From Paenibacillus lupini (GTDB lineage: Bacteria > Bacillota > Bacilli > Paenibacillales > Paenibacillaceae), in assembly GCF_011761355.1 (NCBI RefSeq), contig NZ_JAASRW010000001.1, forward strand, positions 868,001 through 932,000: DNA of 64,000 bases, given 5' to 3'. Shown here piece by piece: positions 7,767 through 16,190 of the stretch. The notes beneath the pieces were generated by a model. It ran no database searches. It saw only the letters and a list, made by a program, of their open reading frames with translations, and had not been told where the DNA came from. Positions within the stretch are counted from its first letter, which is position 1. Each line of letters starts with the position of its first letter. Made by a program: the position numbers and the translations under genes.

Positions 7767-8618
7767 ATGAGCGAACAACTTTTTAAAGTAAACGGAATCG
7801 AACTTTGTGCTGAAAGCTTTGGAAACTCAGAACACCCAGTCATATTACTGATCATGGGGGCTCAAGCTTCCATGGTTTGGTGGGAAAAAGACTTTTGCCA
7901 ACGTCTAGCCGATAAAGGACACTTTATCATTCGATACGATAATCGTGATGTCGGTCGGTCGGCCATCTACGAACCCGGAAATCCCCAATACACCTTTGAA
8001 GATATGGCTGACGATGCAATCCATATCCTCGATCATTTCGGAATAGAAAAAGCTCATATTGTAGGCATGTCCATGGGTGGCATGCTGACCCAAATCCTGG
8101 CCATGCGACATCCGGAAAGAGTCTTGACCGTTTCTCTACTCTCCACATCAAATTTCGCTCCGGATCTGCCGCCGATGGAAGAGAGGGTGCTGGATTATTT
8201 CTCTAATGCGACAGCGACTGATTGGTCGAATGAAGCATCAGTTATTGCTTTTACAGTTGGCAAATGGAAAGTTCTCGCAGGTTCGAAGCATCCATTTGAT
8301 GTCAATAGAATCTATGATCTGGCTGAAGAAGAAGTCAAAAGAAGCCGTAATATGGCGAGCATGAACAATCACGGATTGGTGACGGGGGGAGAATCCTATT
8401 TGGTACGAACAGGCGATATTGATGTCCCCGCTCTCATTATTCACGGTACAGAGGATCCGATAATACCTTATGAGCATGGGGTTGCTCTTGCCCGAGTTGT
8501 TCCTGGATCCGTATTACTGACCTTAGAGGGGACAGGTCATGAACTTCACCATGAAGACTGGGATACCATCATAGACGCAATTTCCAATCATACCACGATT
8601 CAAGGTAGTTATACTTAA
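7767..8618 (+). CDS. Alpha/beta-fold hydrolase
   Basis: 283 aa from the ATG at 7767 (GAGGAG upstream; a GTG at 7755 overlaps that site and is rejected). The nucleophile elbow is G100-M-S102-M-G-G. The catalytic acid is probably D230 in HGTEDPIIP and the histidine H258 in EGTGHELHHEDW, so the triad is intact. The early FIIRYDNRDVGRS segment resembles RdmC-type methylesterases and related carboxylesterases. Substrate unknown; probably cytoplasmic, since there is no signal peptide. Single gene with no obvious operon partner. Confidence 0.85.
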   Translation: MSEQLFKVNGIELCAESFGNSEHPVILLIMGAQASMVWWEKDFCQRLADKGHFIIRYDNRDVGRSAIYEPGNPQYTFEDMADDAIHILDHFGIEKAHIVGMSMGGMLTQILAMRHPERVLTVSLLSTSNFAPDLPPMEERVLDYFSNATATDWSNEASVIAFTVGKWKVLAGSKHPFDVNRIYDLAEEEVKRSRNMASMNNHGLVTGGESYLVRTGDIDVPALIIHGTEDPIIPYEHGVALARVVPGSVLLTLEGTGHELHHEDWDTIIDAISNHTTIQGSYT

Positions 8619-8943
8619 GTTCCGGCAGCATTCCAATTGGCTAAAAGAAAATGAACGCAATTATCTAATGATTCTGATGCGTAAGGCTATCATGCCTTTC
8701 CTGAAAAACGAGCCAGAACCGGGGAGGAGACAGTATCTTCTCAGTTCAATTATGTTCCCTTCCGATGACTTGCTTCCTGAAAAGGAGAAACTTAGTCAAT
8801 GATAACGTGTCCGCGTTACCTCTACTTATCAGGTGAATCGGCCACGAGCCAAGGGCTGGGATACCTGCACGCGGGTTCCTCAGCGCGAATTTCAACATCA
8901 AACATGGATTTAACTATCGAGGGAACGAGAGCTCAATCCGACG
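8619..8943 (+). other. Intergenic region with a short open gene remnant
   Basis: A frame open from about 8629 to a TGA at 8800-8802 encodes about 58 codons of protein-like sequence (NWLKENERNYLMILMRKAIM…) with no start codon or ribosome binding site of its own, so it is probably the tail of a lost gene. I do not recognise the family. The rest, up to 8943, shows nothing supportable. Confidence 0.35.
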
Positions 8944-8999
8944 AAACGGCAGCCGAACAAAAGATCGGTTGCCGTTTTCATTAAGCTAAGGGCAGCATT
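8944..8999. repeat. Hairpin plus GGGCAG-tail element, copy 6
   Basis: Stem AAACGGCAGCCGA / TCGGTTGCCGTTT (one G-T pair) followed by AAGCTAAGGGCAGCATTTTT. Same design as the other copies. Confidence 0.55.
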
Positions 9000-9170
9000 T
9001 TTGCCACCGTTCTTAAAGACATATTCTTTGGAAAGTATACCCTCACTGGAAAAACGAATTGCCTGAGAAACTCTTATTGATAGTAGTATTGTTGGAGCAG
9101 CTGTCAATGATTTGAAGCGCGAAAAGATCGCCATACACCAATCAAGCAGGTGCAGGCGATCTTATTAGAA

Positions 9171-9908
9171 TTAATTAAACCCGCCGTTCACGCGAATCGT
9201 CTGTCCAGTAATCCAACGAGCTTTGTCGCTTACAAGCAGATCTACAGCATTAGCTATATCTTCAGGTTCCCCAAGGCGACCAAACGCATTCATCCTGCGG
9301 AACGAATCAACAAGTTCCTCGGATTTGCCGTTCAGGAACAACTCGGTCGCGACCTGACCAGGTGCTATACAATTGATAATGATATCCTTTGGAGCAAATT
9401 CTTTGGCCAGTTGACGGGTTAACTGCTCAACTGCGCCTTTTGTTGCAGCATAAACACTATAGGTCGGGAGCATGGCACCGGATACGGATGTCGAGAAATT
9501 GATGATCGTTCCGCCGCCTAGCATATGTCTCATCGCTTGCTGACAAGCAAAGTAGGTCCCTTTGACATTAATATTGAACTGCCGGTCAAACATCTCCTCC
9601 GTCACATCCGTAATCGGCGTCGTTTCCAAAATACCTGCATTATTCACTAAGATATCTACGCGTCCAAAATGTCCAAGCGACTCCGAGAACAAGGCTTCGA
9701 CCTCGCTCAACTTGCTGATATCGCCGCGAATTGCCGCTGCTTCACCGCCTGCTTGCTCAATCAGCGCTACAACTTCATTTGCTTTATCCTGGTTGGAGGA
9801 ATAGTTAATGACTACTTTTGCGCCTGCTTGCCCCAATTGAATGGCGATTTGACGACCAATTCCTCTCGAAGCTCCGGTAACGATTGCAACTTTTCCTTGT
9901 AAACTCAT
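9171..9908 (-). CDS. Short-chain dehydrogenase/reductase (FabG-like)
   Basis: A 245-aa classical SDR. The NAD(P)-binding TGASRGIG lies at residues 11-18, NNAG at 89-92, and the catalytic Y153-x3-K157 (YAATK) is preceded by the serine strand near 140. A C-terminal WITGQTIRVNGG motif is present. The start has an AAAGGAGAG site. It is divergent from an AraC regulator, a common pairing in which the regulator controls the oxidoreductase. The substrate (ketoacyl or another carbonyl) cannot be read from sequence. Confidence 0.9.
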   Translation of the reverse strand: MSLQGKVAIVTGASRGIGRQIAIQLGQAGAKVVINYSSNQDKANEVVALIEQAGGEAAAIRGDISKLSEVEALFSESLGHFGRVDILVNNAGILETTPITDVTEEMFDRQFNINVKGTYFACQQAMRHMLGGGTIINFSTSVSGAMLPTYSVYAATKGAVEQLTRQLAKEFAPKDIIINCIAPGQVATELFLNGKSEELVDSFRRMNAFGRLGEPEDIANAVDLLVSDKARWITGQTIRVNGGFN

Positions 9909-10095
9909 TTTTAATTCTCTCCTTTTTAAGTACTTAATGATGTTCTATTCGGAATTTCTAAGTGACTGTCTACAACTAAATTATATAAAGTATGGGATTA
10001 CAACCGGTAGAACATAACCGTTCGTTCCTTGCCTAATTCTCTTTCATCCAGCTACAATAACATTAACCACTTTTTAGGAAAGGAATTCACGAACC

Positions 10096-11007
10096 ATGGA
10101 TGAAACTTTGCGTTTAGAGCAGACGTTGCAGCAAATGGCGGATTTAATACAACGCCACGCTCCAACGAGTGGCACGTTTTCTACCCCAGTTCCTAACTTG
10201 TCACTGATGCATGCTACACAATTGCGAGAGCCGCTGGAATCCGTATATAAGCCTTCCATCTGTCTGGTAGCACAAGGAGCGAAGACAGCTACATTAGGAA
10301 ATGAAACTTATAGGTACGACCCTATGACTTATGTCGTCATTGCCGCTGAACTACCGATCATCAGCAAAATTGTAGAGGCAACACCTGATATTCCGTATTT
10401 AAGCCTAAAGCTGAGCTTCGACCCGGATGTGATTCTGGATATTGTAAAAGAGAGCAGCCGCCCAGTTTCCTCGGAGGCTTCGCGCGGCATAACGATGAAT
10501 CGGATTTTTCCGGAATTGCTCGATGCCTCCATACGGCTTCTGCATTTGCTGAACAAGCCGAAGGACATTCCGATACTTGCTCCGCTCATTATCCGCGAGA
10601 TTTTGTACCGCGTGCTCCAAGGCGAACATGGCGATTTTATCCATCCGTTTGCGATCATCGGCAGCCATTCGCACAGCATTGCTCAAGCGATTCAGATGAT
10701 TAACCAGCAATACGACCATCCGCTCGCAGTCGAGCAATTAGCAAAATCAGTAAACCTTAGCACATCCGCTTTTCATAAGCATTTCAAGCGTGTCACGGCG
10801 ATGAGCCCACTTCAATATCAGAAAACACTGCGCTTACAGGAAGCTAGACGCCTGATGCTTACTGAAACGGTTCAGGCCTCCGAAGCTGCCTTTCGCGTTG
10901 GATATGAAAGCCCATCCCAGTTCAGCCGGGAGTATACACGGATGTATGGACGGCCGCCAAAGCTGGATGTCCAGAAGCAGCGAGTATCAACAGCAACAGG
11001 GCCATGA
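10096..11007 (+). CDS. AraC-family regulator with AraC_N domain
   Basis: 303 aa. The N-terminal half (SVYKPSICLVAQGAKTATLGNETYRYDP...) is the AraC_N cupin-like domain of YqhC-type regulators. The C-terminal half has two helix-turn-helix units, QLAKSVNLSTSAFHKHFKRV and the terminal FRVGYESPSQFSREYTRMYG. It is divergent from the SDR gene across a 187-base intergenic region and is the likely activator of it. YqhC-type regulators commonly respond to aldehydes, which fits an adjacent carbonyl reductase, but this is inference. A strong terminator follows at 10996. Confidence 0.9.
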   Translation: MDETLRLEQTLQQMADLIQRHAPTSGTFSTPVPNLSLMHATQLREPLESVYKPSICLVAQGAKTATLGNETYRYDPMTYVVIAAELPIISKIVEATPDIPYLSLKLSFDPDVILDIVKESSRPVSSEASRGITMNRIFPELLDASIRLLHLLNKPKDIPILAPLIIREILYRVLQGEHGDFIHPFAIIGSHSHSIAQAIQMINQQYDHPLAVEQLAKSVNLSTSAFHKHFKRVTAMSPLQYQKTLRLQEARRLMLTETVQASEAAFRVGYESPSQFSREYTRMYGRPPKLDVQKQRVSTATGP

Positions 11008-11037
11008 CGACGGATCGTCACGGCCCTGTATTTTTTT
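10996..11037 (+). terminator. Intrinsic terminator of the AraC gene
   Basis: Stem ACAGGGCCATGACGA with TCGTCACGGCCCTGT (one mismatch), then a T-run. The left arm overlaps the last codons of the AraC gene. Confidence 0.8.
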
Positions 11038-11076
11038 GATCTTATAATAGGTTCCAGTGTATTCAAAATGCCATGA

Positions 11077-11238
11077 ATGGCTGACACGTTAATCGACTAT
11101 TGGGCGAATATAAAAAACGATCATTATAATTTAGAAAGTTTAGGTAATTATAACCATGTAATGAAAAAGTATCATTACGCTGTAGGGAGATTGGTTAAAC
11201 ACGTTCAAAGATACTCCAATTTAATCCAGATTTATTGA
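11077..11238 (+). CDS. Possible small protein upstream of gerC
   Basis: An open frame of 53 codons starting MADTLIDYWANIKND and rich in Tyr, Asn and His. It ends 7 bases before the gerC start, and the gerC ribosome binding site overlaps its stop. No ribosome binding site precedes its ATG, so it may be a relic (for example of a lost germination-operon gene) or a chance frame. The composition looks protein-like. No family recognised. Confidence 0.3.
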   Translation: MADTLIDYWANIKNDHYNLESLGNYNHVMKKYHYAVGRLVKHVQRYSNLIQIY

Positions 11239-11245
11239 GGAGTTA

Positions 11246-12460
11246 ATGTTTGAATGTAAGCAAGGAGGATTGACCAATACAGCAATGAAGATAAAAAATT
11301 TAAGCCGTGCAATAAGCATTAGTATAATTTGGGTGATTCTTCTCATGCTGACAGGCTGCTGGGATCGTCGTGAGATTAATGACGTTGCGTTTGTATTAGC
11401 AGGTGGAGCTGATAAAGAAGGAGACAATATTCGTATCAGCGTACTTATCCCACTTACGGGTAATATGGGGGACAGTGGTGGTGGGGGAGGCTCCGGTGGA
11501 CAAAAACCTTACAGCATTAAGACGGAGACAGGTAAGACAGTTAGCGAAGCAGTTTCGAAACTTCAATCTCGTCTCTCTCGACATCTGTTCTTTGGCCATC
11601 GACGTGTAATAATCGTTGGCGAGGAGCTAGCAAGAACAGGGGGCATTGAAACCGTTATAGATGCTATTACCCGTACACCAGAAAAGAGATTATCCACATT
11701 TATTGCAGTTTCTGAAGGTAGTGCCCTTGATATGCTTAACGCCGATACACGCCTTGAACGTTTCTCTGCAGAATCTATGAGGGAAGAATTACAATCAGAA
11801 ACAAGCGCTGGTATCAATCTAAAGGAAATTCTCTACAAACTAATTTCTATAGGCGATGATGCCTATTTCCCATATGTACAGAAGGTGAAAACAAAAATAG
11901 AAGGGCAGGAATCTGAGGATATTCGGAGTGATGGTTTTGTTCTTTTTCATAATGGAAGAATGACTGGGGAATTAACAGGGAACTCGGCTTTAGGTTTTCG
12001 GCTGCTCAATCAGTCAATTCGCAATTACGATGAGACAATTAATATAGATGGGAGTTATTTAACAGTATCAATTAATCAGGCGAAAATAAGTATTAAGCCG
12101 ATAGTTAAGAATGAAGAGTTATCCTATCGTATTCACTCTAGAGTGAAGGTTAGTATCAGAGAAGATAAAAATCTGGAAAGAAATTATAGCTATTCGGAGC
12201 AACGATACCAAATTGAGCAGAGCATTGCACAGCATGTTGTCGACAATATTAATCTCGCTATTAATAAGATGCAGCAAAATAATAGTGATGCCATCGGATT
12301 TGGATTGCAAGCGTATCGTGCCTATCCAAAAATTTGGACTACAAAATACCGAAAAGATTGGGACGAGCTATTTCCAAAAATAAAATTTGAAGTAACTGGA
12401 GAAGCAAATGTGTTCCGACTAGGCATGAGTAGTGAGAACTTGGGTAAAAAAGATAATTAG
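11246..12460 (+). CDS. Ger(x)C-family spore germination lipoprotein
   Basis: The product has a type II signal (hydrophobic helix ending LMLTGC, Cys predicted to be lipidated) followed by WDRREINDVAFVLAGG, the hallmark of GerAC/GerBC/GerKC proteins. Length (about 390-404 aa) is normal. GerC subunits sit in the spore inner membrane as part of nutrient germinant receptors with GerA and GerB subunits. Here no gerA or gerB gene flanks it, so it is an orphan that would have to pair with subunits encoded elsewhere. The ATG at 11246 has GAGGAG 4 bases upstream; an ATG at 11285 is the alternative and gives a more typical signal peptide. Confidence 0.85.
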   Translation: MFECKQGGLTNTAMKIKNLSRAISISIIWVILLMLTGCWDRREINDVAFVLAGGADKEGDNIRISVLIPLTGNMGDSGGGGGSGGQKPYSIKTETGKTVSEAVSKLQSRLSRHLFFGHRRVIIVGEELARTGGIETVIDAITRTPEKRLSTFIAVSEGSALDMLNADTRLERFSAESMREELQSETSAGINLKEILYKLISIGDDAYFPYVQKVKTKIEGQESEDIRSDGFVLFHNGRMTGELTGNSALGFRLLNQSIRNYDETINIDGSYLTVSINQAKISIKPIVKNEELSYRIHSRVKVSIREDKNLERNYSYSEQRYQIEQSIAQHVVDNINLAINKMQQNNSDAIGFGLQAYRAYPKIWTTKYRKDWDELFPKIKFEVTGEANVFRLGMSSENLGKKDN

Positions 12461-12502
12461 AATGATAGTTGAAATACAAATGCAGTATGATCGATCTTCT
12501 TT

Positions 12503-12545
12503 AAACGGACTAGCGTAATGTCGAACGCTAGTCCGTTTCTGTTTG
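12503..12545. terminator. Bidirectional terminator between gerC and hxlR
   Basis: A perfect 14-bp stem, AAACGGACTAGCGT (12503-12516) with its complement (12525-12538), lies between convergent genes. It includes the stop region of the minus-strand HxlR gene, so it serves both. Confidence 0.75.
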
Positions 12546-12887
12546 TTCACTTTTCTCCCTTTTGAGTTGCTTTCGCTCAACATGGGCCACTCCCCATTGA
12601 TGTAAGGTTTCCAAAATCGGAGACAGGCTCATGCCGTATTCCGTGATGGAGTATTCCACTTTCGGCGGGATTTGCGGATAAATGACTCGTTTAACGATCT
12701 CTTCCTCTTCCAATTCGCGCAGATGGAGCGTAAGCATCCTTTGAGTGATATCGGGCAGCAATCTTCTTAGCTCATTGAACCGCAAAGTTTTACCTTGAAG
12801 TAAATGATAAAGAATAATCGGCTTCCATTTGCCGACGATCGAATCTAACGCCACAACGAATTGACATTGGTCAGAGTTCTTTCGCAT
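12528..12887 (-). CDS. HxlR/DUF24-family redox-sensing regulator (YodB-like)
   Basis: A 119-aa winged-helix protein with the HxlR pattern GKWKPIILYHLLQGKTLRFNELRR...ITQRMLTLHLRELEE. A single N-terminal cysteine (C8, SDQCQFVVALDSIVGKW) sits where B. subtilis YodB and CatR have their redox-sensing Cys. The start has GGGAGG. It is divergent from an azoreductase gene, mirroring the known control of azoreductases by YodB-type repressors during quinone or diamide stress. A palindrome in the shared promoter region fits as operator. Confidence 0.85.
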   Translation of the reverse strand: MRKNSDQCQFVVALDSIVGKWKPIILYHLLQGKTLRFNELRRLLPDITQRMLTLHLRELEEEEIVKRVIYPQIPPKVEYSITEYGMSLSPILETLHQWGVAHVERKQLKREKSEQTETD

Positions 12888-12940
12888 ACTTCAGCCTCCC
12901 TTACAGTACCTTTTTTAATACTATACCACATTATTGTGCC

Positions 12941-12955
12941 TACTTAATATAAGTA
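12941..12955. promoter_or_regulatory. Candidate HxlR operator
   Basis: Perfect inverted repeat TACTTAATATAAGTA (6+3+6) in the divergent region between hxlR and azoR. YodB-like repressors bind short TACT...AGTA inverted repeats, so this is a plausible site; the assignment is inference. Confidence 0.5.
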
Positions 12956-13021
12956 AGTATATATATTATGATTATCCCTGAAAGTATAAAAATTCTGATT
13001 ACAGAAGGGATGTTTTCATTC

Positions 13022-13660
13022 ATGGTAACTGTATTGTACATCACCGCACACCCTCTCGATCCTCAATCATCGTATAGCCTCTCGGTAGGCAAAGAGTTTA
13101 TCGAAGCGTACCGAGAGGCAAATCCGGGAGATGAAGTTGTTCATTTGGATCTGTACAAAGAGAATATTCCGCAATTTGATGCTGATGTTTTAAGAGGTTG
13201 GGAAAAGCTTCGGTCAGGTTCATCTTTCGATCAACTGACTGATCCTGAGAAGTCAAAGTTGTCTCGTCTTGAGGCAATTGTTGATCAATTCGTGGCAGCT
13301 GATAAGTATGTATATGTTTCACCGATGTGGAATTTCACGGTCCCACCGGTTATGAAAGCATACACGGATGCGACTTCAATTCCGGGTAAGACTTTTCAAT
13401 ATACCGAAAACGGCCCTGAAGGTCTGTTGAGCGGTAAGAAAGTCTTACACATTCAAGCTAGTGGTTCTGTTTATTCGGAAGGTCCTTTAGCTCCACTTGA
13501 AATGGGATACAACTATCTGAAAAAGGTTTTACAGTTCTATGGGATTCAATCTATTGAGGCAATTTTTGTTGAAGGAACAGCATTAAAATCACAAGAGCAA
13601 GCTCCAGCTATTAAAGAAAAAGCAATTGCACGTGCTAAGGAAGCTGCCAAACGTTTCTAA
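13022..13660 (+). CDS. azoR: FMN-dependent NADH-azoreductase
   Basis: 212 aa from the ATG at 13022. Flavodoxin-like fold: VLYITAHPLDPQSSYSLSVG (FMN phosphate loop), then YVYVSPMWNFTVPPVMKAY, the diagnostic AzoR P-M-W/Y-N-F stretch, and later LHIQASGSVYSEGP. These enzymes reduce quinones (two-electron) and azo bonds using NADH and protect against electrophiles. Divergence from the YodB-like regulator supports induction by quinone stress. An ATG at 13010 is a possible alternative start. Confidence 0.9.
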   Translation: MVTVLYITAHPLDPQSSYSLSVGKEFIEAYREANPGDEVVHLDLYKENIPQFDADVLRGWEKLRSGSSFDQLTDPEKSKLSRLEAIVDQFVAADKYVYVSPMWNFTVPPVMKAYTDATSIPGKTFQYTENGPEGLLSGKKVLHIQASGSVYSEGPLAPLEMGYNYLKKVLQFYGIQSIEAIFVEGTALKSQEQAPAIKEKAIARAKEAAKRF

Positions 13661-13794
13661 TTAGGGGCATCGTTCTCAAACCGGAATTTATGAGAGTATA
13701 TCCACCAAAAGTGAAGTAATAATAAATAGCCTGATTTCAATAGATATTTTTATTAAGCTTGACCGAGGATTCTTCCCTTAATTTTTTTGCTTTT

Positions 13795-13821
13795 TGTCAC
13801 ACTTCACATCCCTTGCCCGTC
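13795..13821 (+). promoter_or_regulatory. ECF41-type sigma factor promoter
   Basis: TGTCACA at 13795-13801, then a 16-base spacer, then CGTC at 13818-13821. This matches the promoter signature known for ECF41-group sigma factors (TGTCACA-N16-CGTC), and an ECF41-like sigma gene lies in the operon it would drive. The downstream ATG is 32 bases away, with AAAGGGATG as ribosome binding site. Confidence 0.8.
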
Positions 13822-13853
13822 ATACAGGTAAAATTTGAAAGGGATGATAAGCG

Positions 13854-15155
13854 ATGCAAAAAGTTGATGTGGTCGTGGTTGGTGGGGGGATTGCAGGTTT
13901 AACCGCAGCAATTTACGCAGCCATAGTCGGGAAACAAACGGTGGTCATTGAAAAACAGAATCGCTTAGGCGGCCGAGCAATTTCCAATAAGAAAAAAGGA
14001 GCTTACTTCAATTTGGGCGCGCATTCCTTGTATAAGGGAGATGCATACGCGACTTTCCGGGAATTGGGGTTGACCTTGCAAGGAAAGCAGCCTTCATCGT
14101 TCGCTTATGGCGTTTGGAAAGGGAAATTGAACACCTTGCCTTCGGATATGAAATCCTTGTTTACGACCCCGCTGTTGTCTTGGAAAGGAAAGATGGAGTT
14201 TGCTTCCTGTCTAATGAAAGTTAAAAAAGCGGATACTCGTCAATTTGACCGGATCAGTATCCGCGAATGGGTAGAAGGGAATTTGCGAGATCCCATGGTG
14301 CGTAATATCTTTTATTCGTTACTTCGTGCCGTCAGTTATGTGGTCGGGCCGGATTTGCCAGCCGCTGGTCCCGTATTGAAACAGCTGCAGAATGCCCTTA
14401 AAGGCGCGTTATACCTGGATCGTGGCTGGGGCGAATTGATCGAGGAATTGCGGAAAAAGGCATCCGACCTGGGAGTGCGGTTTTTAACAAATACCAAAGT
14501 CTCGTCCATCGATACCCGGGGCGGTATCGTGCGGCAGGTTCTCTTGGAAGACGGTACGAAAATCGATACGGACCATGTTATCCTTGCCACATCGCCTTCA
14601 ATTGCCAATGAGTTGGTACCCTTTGCAGAAAAAACGACCCTTCATACCTGGAAAGAACAAGCGATTGAGGTCACTGCGGCTTGCCTGGATGTGGCCTTGA
14701 AACGACTTCCCAAGCCTAAACAACAATTTGCTTACGGGATTGATCAGACCGTGCTTCTTAGCAATTATTCGCGTGCGGCTTATCTAAGCGACGATGGCGC
14801 GCAAGTCATATCGCTCATTAAGTACCAAGGGAAAGAATCGGACCCGGATAAAGATTTGCAAGAACTGGAAGGCGTGCTGGATTTGATGCAGCCGGGATGG
14901 CGAGAAGAATTGATTGTCAAGCAATACCTTCCTAAAATGACGGTTTGTCACGACTTTATGCATATGAAACGTCATGAGAATCCCGGACCCACTGTCCCGG
15001 AAATACAAGGATTATATGTAGCAGGAGAATGGGCGTCGCACGGTGAAGTATTGGTTGATGCCGCGACGGCAAGCGCCAAAAGAGTCATACAACACATGCT
15101 CTCCCTTGAGAGTAAGGAGAGGAATGTCACTAATGAGCACAGAGGAATTATATAA
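13854..15155 (+). CDS. FAD-dependent oxidoreductase (phytoene desaturase / amine oxidase-like)
   Basis: A 433-aa flavoprotein. The N-terminal Rossmann motif VVVVGGGIAGLTAAIYAA is followed by VIEKQNRLGGRA. A C-terminal GLYVAGEWASHGEVLVDAATAS stretch is the second FAD-binding element of the NAD(P)/FAD amine-oxidase superfamily. Substrate unknown. Its 3' end overlaps the sigma factor gene by 23 bases, so the two are translationally coupled, and an ECF41-type promoter precedes it. ECF41 sigma genes are typically linked to a carboxymuconolactone decarboxylase, oxidoreductase or epimerase gene; this is the oxidoreductase class. Confidence 0.85.
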   Translation: MQKVDVVVVGGGIAGLTAAIYAAIVGKQTVVIEKQNRLGGRAISNKKKGAYFNLGAHSLYKGDAYATFRELGLTLQGKQPSSFAYGVWKGKLNTLPSDMKSLFTTPLLSWKGKMEFASCLMKVKKADTRQFDRISIREWVEGNLRDPMVRNIFYSLLRAVSYVVGPDLPAAGPVLKQLQNALKGALYLDRGWGELIEELRKKASDLGVRFLTNTKVSSIDTRGGIVRQVLLEDGTKIDTDHVILATSPSIANELVPFAEKTTLHTWKEQAIEVTAACLDVALKRLPKPKQQFAYGIDQTVLLSNYSRAAYLSDDGAQVISLIKYQGKESDPDKDLQELEGVLDLMQPGWREELIVKQYLPKMTVCHDFMHMKRHENPGPTVPEIQGLYVAGEWASHGEVLVDAATASAKRVIQHMLSLESKERNVTNEHRGII

Positions 15156-15996
15156 ACGTCATAAAACGGAGCTGTTTTCGTTAGCCTATCGAATGCTCGG
15201 CAGCGTCATGGATGCGGAAGATATCGTACAAGATGCTTTTTTGAGCTATGAAGGAATGTACGACGTCGCGACAATTCGTAACGAAAGGGCATTCCTATAC
15301 AAAATCGTAACGAATCGTTGTCTTGATCTTCTGCGTTCGTCAGCCAAAAAACGGGAAATGTACGTCGGTCCATGGCTTCCGGAGCCACTGATTGAAAAGG
15401 GGGCTTCGGACAACGATCCATCTAATAGGTATTTGCGCTCGGAGTCGATTTCCACGGCTTATCTTCTACTTCTGCAGCAATTGAGTGCAACAGAAAGGGC
15501 AGTTTTTCTTCTTCGAGAGATTTTTTATTATTCATTTGAAGAGATTGCCGATATAGTCGGGAAAAGCAGTGCGAATTGCCGGCAAATTTTCCACCGCTCC
15601 AAAAAAAGCATCCATTTCGACCCGGACCAACAACCGTCGGTTTCCATTGCAGAGGATAAGATTAAAGAGTTTGTGAATTCGCTGCTGCAAGGAAATACGG
15701 CTAAGCTTCTTGAACTGGTTAGTGAGAATGTTGTGCTCTACTCGGACGGCGGAGGCAAAGTAAGCGCGGCACAAGTGCCTGTTGTCGGGTTTGATCAAGT
15801 GCTGAAGCTTCATCAAAAAGTGATCAATTTGCATGCGGGTAATTTTAAGTACTCGTACCTTATGGTTAATGGGCTCCCCGGACTCCACATTCGTTTGGAT
15901 ACAGGGATTCAATATATTTATTCTTTTGCTTATCGAGATCATAAGATCGAAGCGATTTATACTGTAGCAAATCCGGAAAAGCTAAGACATCTATAG
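15133..15996 (+). CDS. ECF41-family RNA polymerase sigma factor (SigJ-like)
   Basis: 287 aa from the ATG at 15133 (AGGAGAGG upstream; ATG at 15124 is an alternative). Region sigma-2 is YKRHKTELFSLAYRMLGS..DAEDIVQDAFL and sigma-4 is LSATERAVFLLREIFYYSFEEIA. A C-terminal SnoaL/NTF2-like domain (about residues 180-287) ends in NPEKL, close to the NPDKL signature of ECF41 proteins, where the fused domain modulates activity without an anti-sigma factor. The gene overlaps the FAD oxidoreductase, and the operon carries the matching promoter, indicating positive autoregulation. Confidence 0.9.
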   Translation: MSTEELYKRHKTELFSLAYRMLGSVMDAEDIVQDAFLSYEGMYDVATIRNERAFLYKIVTNRCLDLLRSSAKKREMYVGPWLPEPLIEKGASDNDPSNRYLRSESISTAYLLLLQQLSATERAVFLLREIFYYSFEEIADIVGKSSANCRQIFHRSKKSIHFDPDQQPSVSIAEDKIKEFVNSLLQGNTAKLLELVSENVVLYSDGGGKVSAAQVPVVGFDQVLKLHQKVINLHAGNFKYSYLMVNGLPGLHIRLDTGIQYIYSFAYRDHKIEAIYTVANPEKLRHL

Positions 15997-16034
15997 AATT
16001 ACTATATAAAAAGAACTGTATAGTAAAATTCTAC

Positions 16035-16070
16035 GAAAGGAGCTGCAGAGGCACTCCTTTCATTTTTTTT
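16035..16070 (+). terminator. Intrinsic terminator of the ECF41 operon
   Basis: Stem GAAAGGAG/CTCCTTTC (16035-16042 with 16054-16061) followed by eight T. Confidence 0.8.
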
Positions 16071-16097
16071 GCAAGTATTTAGGCGGTGATTAGCCGA

Positions 16098-16136
16098 AAG
16101 TAGGCTGCCATCAGATGATCCGAGGGCAGCCTACTT
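16098..16136. terminator. Second hairpin, possible minus-strand terminator
   Basis: A perfect 12-bp stem AAGTAGGCTGCC / GGCAGCCTACTT with a 15-base loop and no T-run on either side. It lies beyond the 3' end of the glycosyltransferase remnant and may be a relic terminator or another repeat. Confidence 0.45.
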
Positions 16137-16190
16137 GGCTATCAGGCTTACTGCAGAGCCGCGAAATACATAGGATTAAATTTTAGGTGG

